Positions 8,646 through 17,493 of a stretch of DNA of 64,000 bases are shown in pieces. Source of the DNA: Bacteroidales bacterium (GTDB taxonomy: Bacteria > Bacteroidota > Bacteroidia > Bacteroidales > UBA3824). Numbering within the stretch: the stretch's first letter is position 1; every line of letters starts with the position of its first letter. The DNA is taken from contig JAEDDH010000001.1 of assembly GCA_016293845.1 (NCBI GenBank), forward strand, positions 186,001 to 250,000, written 5' to 3'. The notes under the pieces were generated by a model. That model saw nothing but the letters and a program-made list of their open reading frames with translations. It had not been told where the DNA came from and searched no databases. The translations under genes and the position numbers were made by a program.

Positions 8646-9479
8646 ATGAAAATTACAAAAATTCTAATTGAAAACTTAATTAAACTTTCGAAGGGGAGGC
8701 CGGTGTCGTTTTCTATGTCAAAAAATGAGGTTTTTGGCGAATTGTTGGCTGAGGGTGTGGTGAAACACGTTAAACGTGGTTGCCATAATTCTCTCTATGC
8801 CGTTAACCCTGAGACTTTTAGCGACTATATTGCCAAGCGTTACGACAAACTCGAAAACCTTGAAAATCTTTTAAGATATTTCGACGATGTAAACTCTAAA
8901 AGCCAATCGCTACTTGCTTGGAAACCACAGACTACCGGCGATGACGCTCGTATCTATTTCGCTTCCGACAAAACTATCAAAACGCAGATTTCAGCAAGAG
9001 GATACCTTGTTCAACCCTGCAACGGAGTGGAAACAAGCATTTTAGCCGGTTGCGATGTTATTATCGACCCTGATGTTACCATAGTGGGAATCATCAGCAA
9101 AGATGTATTCGACAATATATCAAAGTTTTACAGTTTTTTTGGCAGCGAACCACACCTTTATATATATAGCGCAGATTTTGGCAATGTGGCGGCTGTTGTA
9201 AGGGCTAACCAAAACCGTTACATTCATTTCGGAAATCTCGACTTTGAAGAGATTGAACGCTACGAATCAATGATATACAACGAGATAGGGGAGAGGGCAG
9301 AGTTCTTTTTCCCCGAAAATATGCGCGAATTTATCAAGAAAGGTAATATCAAGGAGTTTAAAGACCAATATCGCCGTTTCCGCAATGCTAAACTTAAAGA
9401 TTCGAGACTCAAACCTTTACGCGAAATGCTTATTCAGCACCAAAGGGCATTTAACATTAAAGGCTATTTGTCACTTTGA
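8646..9479 (+). CDS. hypothetical protein, Toprim-like (JetD/DUF7281 resemblance)
   Basis: A 277-residue soluble protein. The first 60 residues look like a winged-helix region (SKGRPVSFSMSKNEVFGELL ... SLYAVNP). The second half resembles the C-terminal Toprim-like domain of JetD-type proteins: a beta-strand ending IVGIISKDVF, then IHFGNLDFEEIERY, then ERAEFFFPENM and a C-terminal arm LKPLREMLIQHQRAF. The residues usually found as the Toprim Glu and DxD are not clearly kept (GIIS, GNLD), so catalysis is doubtful. The family call rests on pattern memory only. No SMC-like Wadjet partners (JetA, JetB, JetC) are nearby. Its 3' end overlaps the convergent methyltransferase gene by 23 bases. Confidence 0.4.
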   Translation: MKITKILIENLIKLSKGRPVSFSMSKNEVFGELLAEGVVKHVKRGCHNSLYAVNPETFSDYIAKRYDKLENLENLLRYFDDVNSKSQSLLAWKPQTTGDDARIYFASDKTIKTQISARGYLVQPCNGVETSILAGCDVIIDPDVTIVGIISKDVFDNISKFYSFFGSEPHLYIYSADFGNVAAVVRANQNRYIHFGNLDFEEIERYESMIYNEIGERAEFFFPENMREFIKKGNIKEFKDQYRRFRNAKLKDSRLKPLREMLIQHQRAFNIKGYLSL

Positions 9480-10524
9480 TGTTTCGCAATTCGTTGTCGG
9501 ATAGCATTTTAATAAAATCATTGTAGGTAGTGACAACTTTTTCGCCATCGTTGGATTTGCGCTTGGGTTGCTGAAAAATACGGTACATTTGGTCAAAAAC
9601 TGTTACGCGAAGCCGCGACAGCAACGATTTTTCTATCCAATATCCACAATTGCAGTTAATGATTTTTGAATTTAACTCTTTGAGGCGCAGATACATAGAA
9701 AGTCCGTCGCCTGTATAGTGCCAAATATCCGAAAAAATATAGTCGAATGTTCCGCTGTCGGGCTCAATGCGGCTTGCAAATTGGTATGCATCGTCAGTGA
9801 TTATTTCTATTTTTGAGCGGTTGGGAAACTGCGGAAGTATCTCTTTTTCAAATATTTCGATAAGTGTAGAATCCTTTTCTACAATTGTAACTTTTGATAC
9901 AGTTTTTTTCTGCGAAATCATAAATGCGTAGTATCCAAGACCAAGTCCGTAAACTAACACTCTGCCGCGTGCGTTCTCGATATGAGTGCGCATTGTTTCT
10001 ATCTCGTTGGGTTTTAGCGACATCCATTCTCGCCCGTCTTGCATTATCACAGGATAGGAAAACTCTTCCTTAAAGAAGCCAATCTGCGGAAACTCTTTAA
10101 AATCTGAGGTTTGCACAGGTTCGCTGAATATAAACGCCTCGCAAGGTTGGTATGTGGCTGTTGAAAACTGCCATTCTCCTATGGTTTTATTAGGGAACTT
10201 AATGGTTTTCAGATACATATCATCGGTATAATCATCAGGGTTGAGACAATGCACCGAGGGTACAAAATAGTCGGCAAAAATCTCTTTATGTAGTTGGTTT
10301 TCAGAGGTATCTAATCCGCACGCCGAAGCAAGGAGCATTGCAAACGCCATTTCGGGAGACATACCGTATTCTTCGGTAAACTCATTGAGCATTGCGGGGG
10401 TTACAAACTGCGGCGTGTCGTTTAAAAACTGCGCCATAAGTTGCCACACATCACAGTTGTTTTGCATTGTAATGTACAGTTGCTCAATGCGTTTTGCGTC
10501 AAAATCCTCTAAATTTATTACCAT
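9457..10524 (-). CDS. class I SAM-dependent methyltransferase-like protein
   Basis: The 355 residues comprise an N-terminal alpha-helical region and a Rossmann methyltransferase fold with motif I VLVYGLGLGYYAF (about residues 191-203), an acidic end of beta2 (TIVEKD) and the post-motif region FDYIFSDIW. Target unknown. One base separates it from the upstream HAD phosphatase gene on the same strand, so they form an operon. Confidence 0.65.
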   Translation of the reverse strand: MVINLEDFDAKRIEQLYITMQNNCDVWQLMAQFLNDTPQFVTPAMLNEFTEEYGMSPEMAFAMLLASACGLDTSENQLHKEIFADYFVPSVHCLNPDDYTDDMYLKTIKFPNKTIGEWQFSTATYQPCEAFIFSEPVQTSDFKEFPQIGFFKEEFSYPVIMQDGREWMSLKPNEIETMRTHIENARGRVLVYGLGLGYYAFMISQKKTVSKVTIVEKDSTLIEIFEKEILPQFPNRSKIEIITDDAYQFASRIEPDSGTFDYIFSDIWHYTGDGLSMYLRLKELNSKIINCNCGYWIEKSLLSRLRVTVFDQMYRIFQQPKRKSNDGEKVVTTYNDFIKMLSDNELRNIKVTNSL

Positions 10525-10525
10525 A

Positions 10526-11308
10526 TCAAATTACATTAAAATGTTTGAGTGCATTGTACACACCGTTGTCGTCTACCGTATCTGTAACATAATCAGCCCC
10601 TTGCTTAACATTTTCGTCGGCATTGCCCATAGCCACACCCACGCCAGCGCGACGGATAATAGGAATATCATTGCCGCCATCGCCAAAAGCCATTGTTTCA
10701 CTGATGTTTAAGCCAAGATATTCTGCCATTGACACCATGCCCTGACCCTTGTCGGCGTATTTTGAGGTGAGGTCGGTGAACTCAGGATTCCAACGGTTGC
10801 TCATACAGCCCGGTATCTTTGGAAGGATGTTTTTTTCGTAATCGCTGCCAAAAAACGGGGTCAACTGCATAATGCGCTGCTGCAACACGAAATCAAGTGT
10901 TTTGCCGTTGTGTATATTGTTGATTTTCAGTTCTTCATCAAAAATTCTATCCACCACAGGCTCGATATTAACCACAGCAAAATCGCGTTCGCCCATAATT
11001 ATGTATGGATAGTTGTTTTGTTTTGCGTCGTTGATCAGAGTTTGCACATCTTCGGGCGGAACAGGGTTGCAACTCACTGTTTCTGAGCCAACAAAACTTA
11101 CTGCGCCATTGTTTAAAATATATCCGCTGATAAGGTGCTCAATCTGTTTTAGGTTGATTACAAACGCCTTAGGGCGGCCGGTTGAGATAAAAATTTTTAC
11201 ACCTCGACGGTTGGCCTCTTCCAACGCCATCACGGTTGAGTCGGGAATCCTATGGGTTTTAAAACTCACCAATGTGCCGTCGATGTCAAAGAATAAAGAT
11301 TTAATCAT
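10526..11308 (-). CDS. Cof-type HAD-superfamily hydrolase
   Basis: A 260-residue HAD phosphatase of the Cof/IIB type, which usually dephosphorylates sugar phosphates or similar metabolites in the cytosol. Motif I is FFDIDGTLVSF (Asp nucleophile near residue 8), motif II is ISTGRP, and motif IV is MAFGDGGNDIPIIRRAG. The length fits the family. It is the first gene of a pair with the methyltransferase downstream. A -7-like element on the minus strand lies about 40 bases upstream. Confidence 0.9.
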   Translation of the reverse strand: MIKSLFFDIDGTLVSFKTHRIPDSTVMALEEANRRGVKIFISTGRPKAFVINLKQIEHLISGYILNNGAVSFVGSETVSCNPVPPEDVQTLINDAKQNNYPYIIMGERDFAVVNIEPVVDRIFDEELKINNIHNGKTLDFVLQQRIMQLTPFFGSDYEKNILPKIPGCMSNRWNPEFTDLTSKYADKGQGMVSMAEYLGLNISETMAFGDGGNDIPIIRRAGVGVAMGNADENVKQGADYVTDTVDDNGVYNALKHFNVI

Positions 11309-11347
11309 TGTATAAATATATCATTTTACACCTCTCAAATATCGAGC

Positions 11348-11356
11348 GCGAAGGTA
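11348..11356 (-). promoter_or_regulatory. -7-like element of the HAD/methyltransferase operon
   Basis: TACCTTCGC on the minus strand differs by one base from the TAnnTTTGC consensus and is 40 bases upstream of the HAD start. Confidence 0.4.
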
Positions 11357-11400
11357 GTGATTATTACGGAGAATGCAAAATCAAATATTTTTTGGAAACT

Positions 11401-11446
11401 GAAAATTGCTGAAATGTGTAAAAATATTCTCGTTTCAGCAATTTTC
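11401..11446. repeat. 14-bp perfect inverted repeat with an extra direct half-site
   Basis: GAAAATTGCTGAAA (11401-11414) and TTTCAGCAATTTTC (11433-11446) are exact reverse complements 18 bases apart. TTGCTGAAA recurs at 11458-11466. There is no T run after either arm, so an operator or recombination end is more likely than a terminator. It sits directly before the truncated ATPase at 11470, as the palindromes at 4061 sit before the intact one. Confidence 0.6.
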
Positions 11447-11469
11447 GTTAATTAAATTTGCTGAAATAA

Positions 11470-12346
11470 AAATATTTTGTATCTTTTAAGGCGTATAAAT
11501 TTGCATACAGCATACGCGAACTTGCTGACTGTTATATGGTTTTCGGCGGAGTACCATACTACCTTTCGCTGATGGATAAAGATCTTAGTGTGGCACAAAA
11601 CATCGACCGTCTGTTTTTTGCCAGTAATGCCGAACTGCGCAACGAAGCCGACAATTTGTTTCGTTCCCTTTTTCTCCATTCCAATGATTATGTGAACATT
11701 GTGTCGTCGCTCGGTAAAAAAATGAAGGGTTTAACACGGGCTCAAATTCTTGAAGATACAAAAATGCAAAACAATGCACGTTTTACCACTATACTAAAAG
11801 AACTCGAACAATGCGGATTTATACGCAGTTATATTCCATTTGATGGCGCCAAACGTAGTTTAATGTATCAATTGGTTGATTCTTTTGTAAACTTTACAAT
11901 TTATTTTGCATCACTAAATAATTATCACGACGAGGCATTTTGGACACACTCGCTCAACAGTGGCAAATACAATGCGTGGAGCGGATTTGCATTTGAAATA
12001 CTCTGTCTTAATCATACCAACCAAATAAAAAAAGCACTTAGTATTGCAGGTATGCAAAGCAATGTATGCTCGTGGCTGAGCAAGGCAGACAGCGGTGCAC
12101 AAATAGACCTTTTGATTGAGAGCAGATCAAACCATAAACCTCTGTGAATTAAAATATTACCGTACAGAATACGAACTCACCAAAGCCGACGAGAAAAACA
12201 TCAACAATAAAATCCAACAATTTATCTCACAAACTCATACAAAAAAATCAGTCCGCTTAACTATGATAACATCATTTGGTATCAAACCCAACAAATACAG
12301 CGGATATATTCAAAACTCACTAACTTTAAGTGATTTAATAATATAA
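11470..12346 (+). pseudogene. C-terminal remnant of an AAA/DUF4143-type ATPase
   Basis: The frame opens after a stop at 11467-11469 and reads into YSIRELADCYMVFGG and a helical domain characteristic of the C-terminal half of DUF4143/DUF234-type ATPases. The Walker A/B half is absent. The frame ends at 12147, but a second frame takes over near 12116 with homologous ending (LCELKYYRTEYELTK ... SGYIQNSLTLSDLII), so there is a frameshift near 12117-12121 within the nuclease-like motif QIDLLIE/RADQ. Both 5' truncation and frameshift make a functional product unlikely. Confidence 0.8.
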
Positions 12347-12347
12347 A

Positions 12348-12380
12348 AAAAACTACCGTCCTGTTTTTGGCGGTAGTTTT
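12348..12380. terminator. bidirectional terminator between the ATPase remnant and nfnB
   Basis: AAACTACCG (12350-12358) pairs with CGGTAGTTT (12371-12379). A-rich and T-rich flanks let it serve both the plus-strand remnant and the minus-strand nfnAB operon. Confidence 0.75.
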
Positions 12381-12401
12381 ATCATCATTTAATTGAGAAT
12401 A

Positions 12402-13871
12402 TTATTTCTGCGATTTAAGCCATTCATCGCAGCCGGCTGCGGCTTTACGGCCGTCGCCCATTGCGAGAATTACAGTTGCACCGCCGCGAACAATGTCGCC
12501 ACCTGCAAAGATGTCGGGAATGTTGCTTTGGTTGTTTTCGGGATTTACTATGATGGTGCGGCGTTTGGGGTCAACATCTAATCCATCTATTGCCGAAGTG
12601 ATTATAGGATTGGGAGATACGCCTACTGCAACTACCACTGCATCGGTGTCGAGGGTGTATTCGCTGCCTTCAACGGGAACAGGGCTGCGGCGACCAGATG
12701 CATCGGGTTCGCCAAGTTCCATCTTTTGCAGTTTGGTTTGTTTTACAAGGCCTTTCTCATCGGCAAGATATTCCACAGGGTTGTTGAGCGTGAAGAATTC
12801 AACGCCCTCTTCCTTAGCGTGGTGAACCTCTTCGAGACGTGCGGGCATTTCGGCTTCGCTACGGCGGTAAACTATCATAGCACGCTCAGCACCAAGACGT
12901 TTGGCAGTACGAACCGAGTCCATAGCGGTGTTTCCGCCGCCCACTACCATTACATTTTTACCTTTGATAACGGGTGTATCGTATTCAGGATCAGCAGCAT
13001 GCATAAGGTTTACACGGGTAAGGTACTCGTTTGACGAGAAAATACCGTTTGAGTTTTCGCCCGGAATATTCATAAAGCGGGGGAGACCTGCGCCGGCGGC
13101 AATAAAGAATGCCTTGAAACCACGTTCACGAAGGGTTTCGATGCTGATTGTGCGACCAATAATGGTGTTGGTTACAAATTTAACCCCCATTTTTTCGAGA
13201 TTGGAGATTTCAGCGTCAACAATCTTTTTGGGCAGACGGAACTCAGGAATACCATATTTCAACACGCCACCAATTTCGTGAAGTGCCTCGTATACAGTTA
13301 CATCGTAACCTTTGCGAGCCATATCGGCAGCCCACGCCAACGAAGCCGGACCCGAACCGATAGCGGCAACCTTGATTCCATTGGGTTTGTCAACCTGAGG
13401 AACAGCCATCTTGCCCGACTCGCGCTCGTAGTCGGCAGCAAAACGCTCCAAGTAACCGATTGCCACGGCTTTCTTTTTGAGTTTGTCAACGTAGAAACAT
13501 TTAGCCTCGCACTGTTTTTCCTGAGGACAAACGCGTCCACAAACAGCGGGAAGGGTGCTTGTTTCTTTTATAGTAGCGGCAGCGCCGAGATAATCTTTGC
13601 TTTCAATTTTTTTGATAAATTTAGGAATGTTAACGCCTACGGGACAGCCAGTTACACATTGTGGATTAGCGCAGTCCAAGCAGCGGCGGCTCTCTTGCAA
13701 AGCCATCTCCTCGGTAAGTCCGAGGTTAACCTCCTTATTGTTGCTACGGCGTTCAACAGCGTCTTGCATAGGCATTTCAACGCGTTCGATATTAGTCCTG
13801 TCCTTTGCGGGCATCGACTTGCGAAGGGTTACACGCCACTCTTCTTCGCGTTCTTTTTTATAATCTGTCAT
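12402..13871 (-). CDS. nfnB: NADH-dependent reduced ferredoxin:NADP oxidoreductase, NfnB (GltD-like) subunit
   Basis: A 489-residue flavoprotein of the glutamate synthase small-subunit family. Two N-terminal Fe4S4 motifs are visible (CLDCANPQC followed by C-P, and CGRVCPQEKQCEAKC). They are followed by an FAD-binding GSGPASLAW and an NADPH-binding VVGGGNTAMDS fold. Taken alone it could be called homotetrameric NADPH glutamate synthase. The adjacent NfnA gene, 30 bases upstream on the same strand, makes the electron-bifurcating NfnAB complex the better call. It would couple reduced ferredoxin and NADH to NADPH formation and so links to KorAB at the start of the window. Confidence 0.85.
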   Translation of the reverse strand: MTDYKKEREEEWRVTLRKSMPAKDRTNIERVEMPMQDAVERRSNNKEVNLGLTEEMALQESRRCLDCANPQCVTGCPVGVNIPKFIKKIESKDYLGAAATIKETSTLPAVCGRVCPQEKQCEAKCFYVDKLKKKAVAIGYLERFAADYERESGKMAVPQVDKPNGIKVAAIGSGPASLAWAADMARKGYDVTVYEALHEIGGVLKYGIPEFRLPKKIVDAEISNLEKMGVKFVTNTIIGRTISIETLRERGFKAFFIAAGAGLPRFMNIPGENSNGIFSSNEYLTRVNLMHAADPEYDTPVIKGKNVMVVGGGNTAMDSVRTAKRLGAERAMIVYRRSEAEMPARLEEVHHAKEEGVEFFTLNNPVEYLADEKGLVKQTKLQKMELGEPDASGRRSPVPVEGSEYTLDTDAVVVAVGVSPNPIITSAIDGLDVDPKRRTIIVNPENNQSNIPDIFAGGDIVRGGATVILAMGDGRKAAAGCDEWLKSQK

Positions 13872-13901
13872 AATGTTTGTAATCTAATGTAAATGAAGGC
13901 A

Positions 13902-14726
13902 TTATAGGGCATTTTTATATTTTTCAAACGCCTCTTTTTCCTGTTCTTTGTAGCAGCCCATACGTTGAAGCATCTCGTTGAAATCTACCTTGTGGGCATC
14001 GAATTCGGGACCGTCAACGCATACAAAACGGGTTTTGCCGTCAACTTTTACACGGCAAGCACCACACATTCCCGTGCCGTCTACCATAATGGTATTGAGA
14101 CTTACTACTGTGGGAATCTGATATTTAAGGGTTGTGAGCGAACAGAATTTCATCATAATTGCAGGACCAATAGCAATAGCAAGGTCAACCTTTTCGCGAG
14201 CGATAACTTCCTCCATACCAACGGTTACCACGCCTTTTTTGCCGTAACTTCCGTCGTCGGTCATAATGATTACCTCGTCGCTGTATTTGCGAATTTCGTC
14301 TTCGAGGATAATGAGGTCTTTGTTGCGTGCTGCAAGCACCGAAACCACGCGGTTGCCAGCCTCTTTAAACGCCTTTACGATAGGCAACAAAGGAGCAACG
14401 CCCACGCCGCCGCCGCAAGCAAGCACTGTTCCGGCTTTGTAGATGTGTGTGGGGTGTCCAAGCGGACCTACAACGTCGTGGATATAGTCGCCAACATTCA
14501 TTGCGGCGAGTTTGTACGACGAAACGCCAATACGCTGAACCACAAGCGTTATTGTGCCTTTGTCGGTGTCGGCGGCAGATATTGTGAGAGGAATACGCTC
14601 GCCTTTGTCGTCGAGCCTGACAATCACAAAGTTGCCGGGTTTGCGGCTAAGGGCTATTTCGGGCGCCTCTACCACAATTTTAACAACGTTTTCGGAGAAG
14701 AACTCCTTTTCTACGATTTTGTTCAT
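13902..14726 (-). CDS. nfnA: NADH-dependent reduced ferredoxin:NADP oxidoreductase, NfnA subunit
   Basis: A 274-residue member of the sulfide dehydrogenase/DHOD electron-transfer subunit family. It has an N-terminal FAD-binding barrel (IPLTISAAD), an NAD-binding domain with VLACGGGVGVAPLLPI (about residues 101-116), and a C-terminal 2Fe-2S cluster motif GMCGACRV with a distal Cys in FVCVDGPEFD. These are the features of NfnA. The order nfnA-nfnB and the short spacing indicate one transcript. pheT lies just upstream on the same strand, with its stop 45 bases before this gene. Confidence 0.88.
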   Translation of the reverse strand: MNKIVEKEFFSENVVKIVVEAPEIALSRKPGNFVIVRLDDKGERIPLTISAADTDKGTITLVVQRIGVSSYKLAAMNVGDYIHDVVGPLGHPTHIYKAGTVLACGGGVGVAPLLPIVKAFKEAGNRVVSVLAARNKDLIILEDEIRKYSDEVIIMTDDGSYGKKGVVTVGMEEVIAREKVDLAIAIGPAIMMKFCSLTTLKYQIPTVVSLNTIMVDGTGMCGACRVKVDGKTRFVCVDGPEFDAHKVDFNEMLQRMGCYKEQEKEAFEKYKNAL

Positions 14727-14771
14727 TTTTGATATGTCTGTTTAATTATTTTCGTAAATATCTGTAAGTGA

Positions 14772-17228
14772 TTATCTTATCTGTGCTCCGAGGTTCTTTT
14801 CAAATGCAGCGCGGAGGTTTTCCATAATTTTGTCGATTTGCTTATCGGTGAATGTCGCCTCGGGGTTTTGGAATGTAAACGAAACAGCATAACTCTTTTT
14901 GCCTGCGCCGAGTTTCTCATTTTGATAAACGTCGAATATCGAAACCTCTTTAAGATATTGTTTTTCAGTTTTTTGTGCAAGACGCTTGATCTCCTCAAAA
15001 CGTACTTTGGTATCCAAAAGCAATGCAAAATCGCGTTTTACCTCGGGATATTTGCTAACGGGTTTGTATTTAATCTCTTTTGGTATGAATTTCAAAACAT
15101 TAGCCCAGTTAATTTCGGCGTAGAATACCTCTTTGTCGATGTCGAACTGTTTGCGGAGTTTGTAACTTACACTACCAAAATCGGCTATTAACTCTTTGCC
15201 CATCAAATATTTAAGTCCGTATGCAAATACATCAGTTTTGTCGGTTTCTTCAGTGCGGAAACTGTCGACGTTGTAGCCAAGACTCTCTAAGATGTTGTTA
15301 ACGTACGATTTAAGATAATAGAAAGTAGATTTTTGCTCTTTGGCAGCCCAGTTTGCGGTTTGAACATTGCCGCTGAGCACGAGCATTATGTGAGTTTCGT
15401 CGTAATAGTTAGCGAGATTTGCCTTGTTGTCGCTCTTTTTCAAGCCCTTAGTCCAAACGTTACCAAATTCGTAAAGGCGGATATCCTCGTTCTTTTGGTT
15501 GAGGTTGAATGCCACCGACTCCAACGCACCAAACAGCAATGTTTGACGCATACAGTTCATTGCGGTGCTTAACGGATTGAGCACAAGTACAAGATTTTCT
15601 GGTTTGTAAGATGTCATATCCTTGTAATAATCGCTCTGGCTGAGGCTGTTGCACATTGCCTCGCAAAAACCGTTGGCACTGAGGTAATCCGACACCTTAT
15701 TAGTAAGTTTGGTTTTGTCGGGACGCGGCATATACGAAAGCACCGAGTGAACCTCAGTAGGAATCTCCACATTATCATAACCATAGATACGGAGAATCTC
15801 TTCGGCAACGTCGCAATTTTGTGTAACGTCAACGCGGTAAGTAGGAGCAGCAGCCAACAGATAATCAGCATTTTGCTCCAAAATATCAAAGTCGAGACTT
15901 TTCAATATTTCCACAGCCTGATTTTGAGGAATTACCTTGCCCACAATGCGATTGAGGTACGAAAATTCTAACTTAATTTGCTTTTTCTCAACGGGTTGAG
16001 GATAAATATCAACCACATCGCTCGAAATTTCACCACCGGCAACTTCTTTAATCAACATAGCGGCACGTTTAAGCACGTAAACCGTTTGCGAAGGGTCGCA
16101 ACCACGCTCAAAGTGGAATGCTGCGTCGGTATGGAGGTTGTGTCTTTTGGCTGATTTTCTTACACTTACGGGCGAAAAACAAGCACTTTCGAGAAATACG
16201 TTTTTGGTATTTTCCGAAATTCCCGAATCCAAACCGCCAAACACACCTGCAATACACATAGGTTTCTCAGCGTCGCAAATCATAAGGTCTTCGGCGCTCA
16301 ACTTGCGAGTTTGACCATCGAGAGTAACAAATTCGGTGCCTTCGGGCATAGTTTTCACCACCACCTTGCCACCTGCAATCTTGTCGGCGTCGAACGAGTG
16401 GAGCGGCTGACCAATTTCAAAAAGAATATAATTGGTAACGTCTACCACATTGTTGATGCTGCGAATGCCGATTGATTCAAGGTCGCGTTTGAGCCAAGCG
16501 GGTGATTCTTTGATAGTGATGCCGCTGATGGTGATGCCGCTGTATCGAATGCAACGGTCTTGCGAATCCACCTCAACGGGAATATTGCGGTTCTTGTTGT
16601 CAATCTTAAAACCCGATACGTCAGGCAGTTGCAATTTTACATCCTGACCTTGGTTCTTTAAATATGCGTAAATATCACGAGCACAGCCGATATGACTTGC
16701 ACCGTCAACGCGGTTGGGAGTGATTCCTATACCTAAAACTGTGTCGCTCTGTACGTTGTATATTTCTGCTGCGGGAGTTCCAACCTTGGTGTCGGCGGGA
16801 AGAACGATAATTCCCTCGTGGCTTGTGCCTACGCCGATTTCGTCCTCAGCGCAAATCATACCTTCGGAAACCACGCCGCGAAGTTTGCTCTTTTTGATTG
16901 TAAACGATTTGTCGCCATCGTAAAGCACTGTGCCAATTGTGGCAACTATAACTTTCTGACCAGCAGCCACATTTGGAGCGCCGCAAACAATATTCAAAAG
17001 TTCAGGTCCGCCCACGTCAACTGTGGTAACGTGCATGTGGTCGCTGTCGGGATGGGGAACGCAGGTTTTTACTTCGCCTACTACCAAGCCTTTCAAACCG
17101 CCTTTGATAGATTCTGATGTTTCTGCGCCTTCAACCTCCAAACCTGTGCTAGTGAGGATCTTAGACACTGTGTCGGCGTCTAAATCGCAGTTTATGTATT
17201 TTTTCAACCAAGAGTATGAAATGTTCAT
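14772..17228 (-). CDS. pheT: phenylalanyl-tRNA synthetase, beta subunit
   Basis: An 818-residue PheT, of usual length. It has an N-terminal tRNA-binding (EMAP-like) domain with VVGEVKTCVPHPDSDHMHV (from about residue 47), then B3/B4 and B5 domains (HFERGCDPSQT), a core synthetase-like domain, and a C-terminal anticodon-binding FDX-ACB domain (KYPEVKRDFALLL ... IFDVYQNEKLGAGKKSYA). It charges tRNA-Phe together with PheS, which is not in the window. The ATG at 17228 gives the canonical start MNISYSWLKKYI. Confidence 0.97.
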   Translation of the reverse strand: MNISYSWLKKYINCDLDADTVSKILTSTGLEVEGAETSESIKGGLKGLVVGEVKTCVPHPDSDHMHVTTVDVGGPELLNIVCGAPNVAAGQKVIVATIGTVLYDGDKSFTIKKSKLRGVVSEGMICAEDEIGVGTSHEGIIVLPADTKVGTPAAEIYNVQSDTVLGIGITPNRVDGASHIGCARDIYAYLKNQGQDVKLQLPDVSGFKIDNKNRNIPVEVDSQDRCIRYSGITISGITIKESPAWLKRDLESIGIRSINNVVDVTNYILFEIGQPLHSFDADKIAGGKVVVKTMPEGTEFVTLDGQTRKLSAEDLMICDAEKPMCIAGVFGGLDSGISENTKNVFLESACFSPVSVRKSAKRHNLHTDAAFHFERGCDPSQTVYVLKRAAMLIKEVAGGEISSDVVDIYPQPVEKKQIKLEFSYLNRIVGKVIPQNQAVEILKSLDFDILEQNADYLLAAAPTYRVDVTQNCDVAEEILRIYGYDNVEIPTEVHSVLSYMPRPDKTKLTNKVSDYLSANGFCEAMCNSLSQSDYYKDMTSYKPENLVLVLNPLSTAMNCMRQTLLFGALESVAFNLNQKNEDIRLYEFGNVWTKGLKKSDNKANLANYYDETHIMLVLSGNVQTANWAAKEQKSTFYYLKSYVNNILESLGYNVDSFRTEETDKTDVFAYGLKYLMGKELIADFGSVSYKLRKQFDIDKEVFYAEINWANVLKFIPKEIKYKPVSKYPEVKRDFALLLDTKVRFEEIKRLAQKTEKQYLKEVSIFDVYQNEKLGAGKKSYAVSFTFQNPEATFTDKQIDKIMENLRAAFEKNLGAQIR

Positions 17229-17272
17229 TTCGTTGATGTTTATTTATTTAAATCTGTGTTTTTAACTGAAAG

Positions 17273-17281
17273 GCAAAATTA
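17273..17281 (-). promoter_or_regulatory. -7 element of pheT
   Basis: TAATTTTGC on the minus strand, 45 bases upstream of the pheT ATG, matches TAnnTTTGC. Confidence 0.55.
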
Positions 17282-17454
17282 AAAAACTTTTCTATATATA
17301 TAAAGGTGTACCCGCCGACTAAACGTTTTTTAACATAAAAAAAATATTTTACGTAAAACACTGAATTTGAAAAATATTACATCTACTTAGAAATCAATCT
17401 ATTAACCAAAACAACAAAAATTATAAAAATAAATACGCCAAACAAAAAAATGCT

Positions 17455-17463
17455 TATATTTGC
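17455..17463 (+). promoter_or_regulatory. -7 element of nadE
   Basis: TATATTTGC lies 30 bases before the nadE ATG, within an AT-rich 265-bp divergent promoter region shared with pheT. I see no further gene there. Confidence 0.65.
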
Positions 17464-17493
17464 AATAGAATATTATAGAGAAAAAATTTTGAT

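Noticed and set aside
12402..13871. Glutamate synthase small subunit (gltD) for the gene at 12402
   Set aside because: No large subunit is present, and an NfnA gene is directly adjacent; NfnB is the better call.
13278..13892. Long open frames antisense to nfnB, nfnA, purA, pflB and other genes
   Set aside because: They lie in the third-position-biased shadow of strongly conserved genes, have no promoters and read as low-quality Cys/Phe/His-rich sequence.
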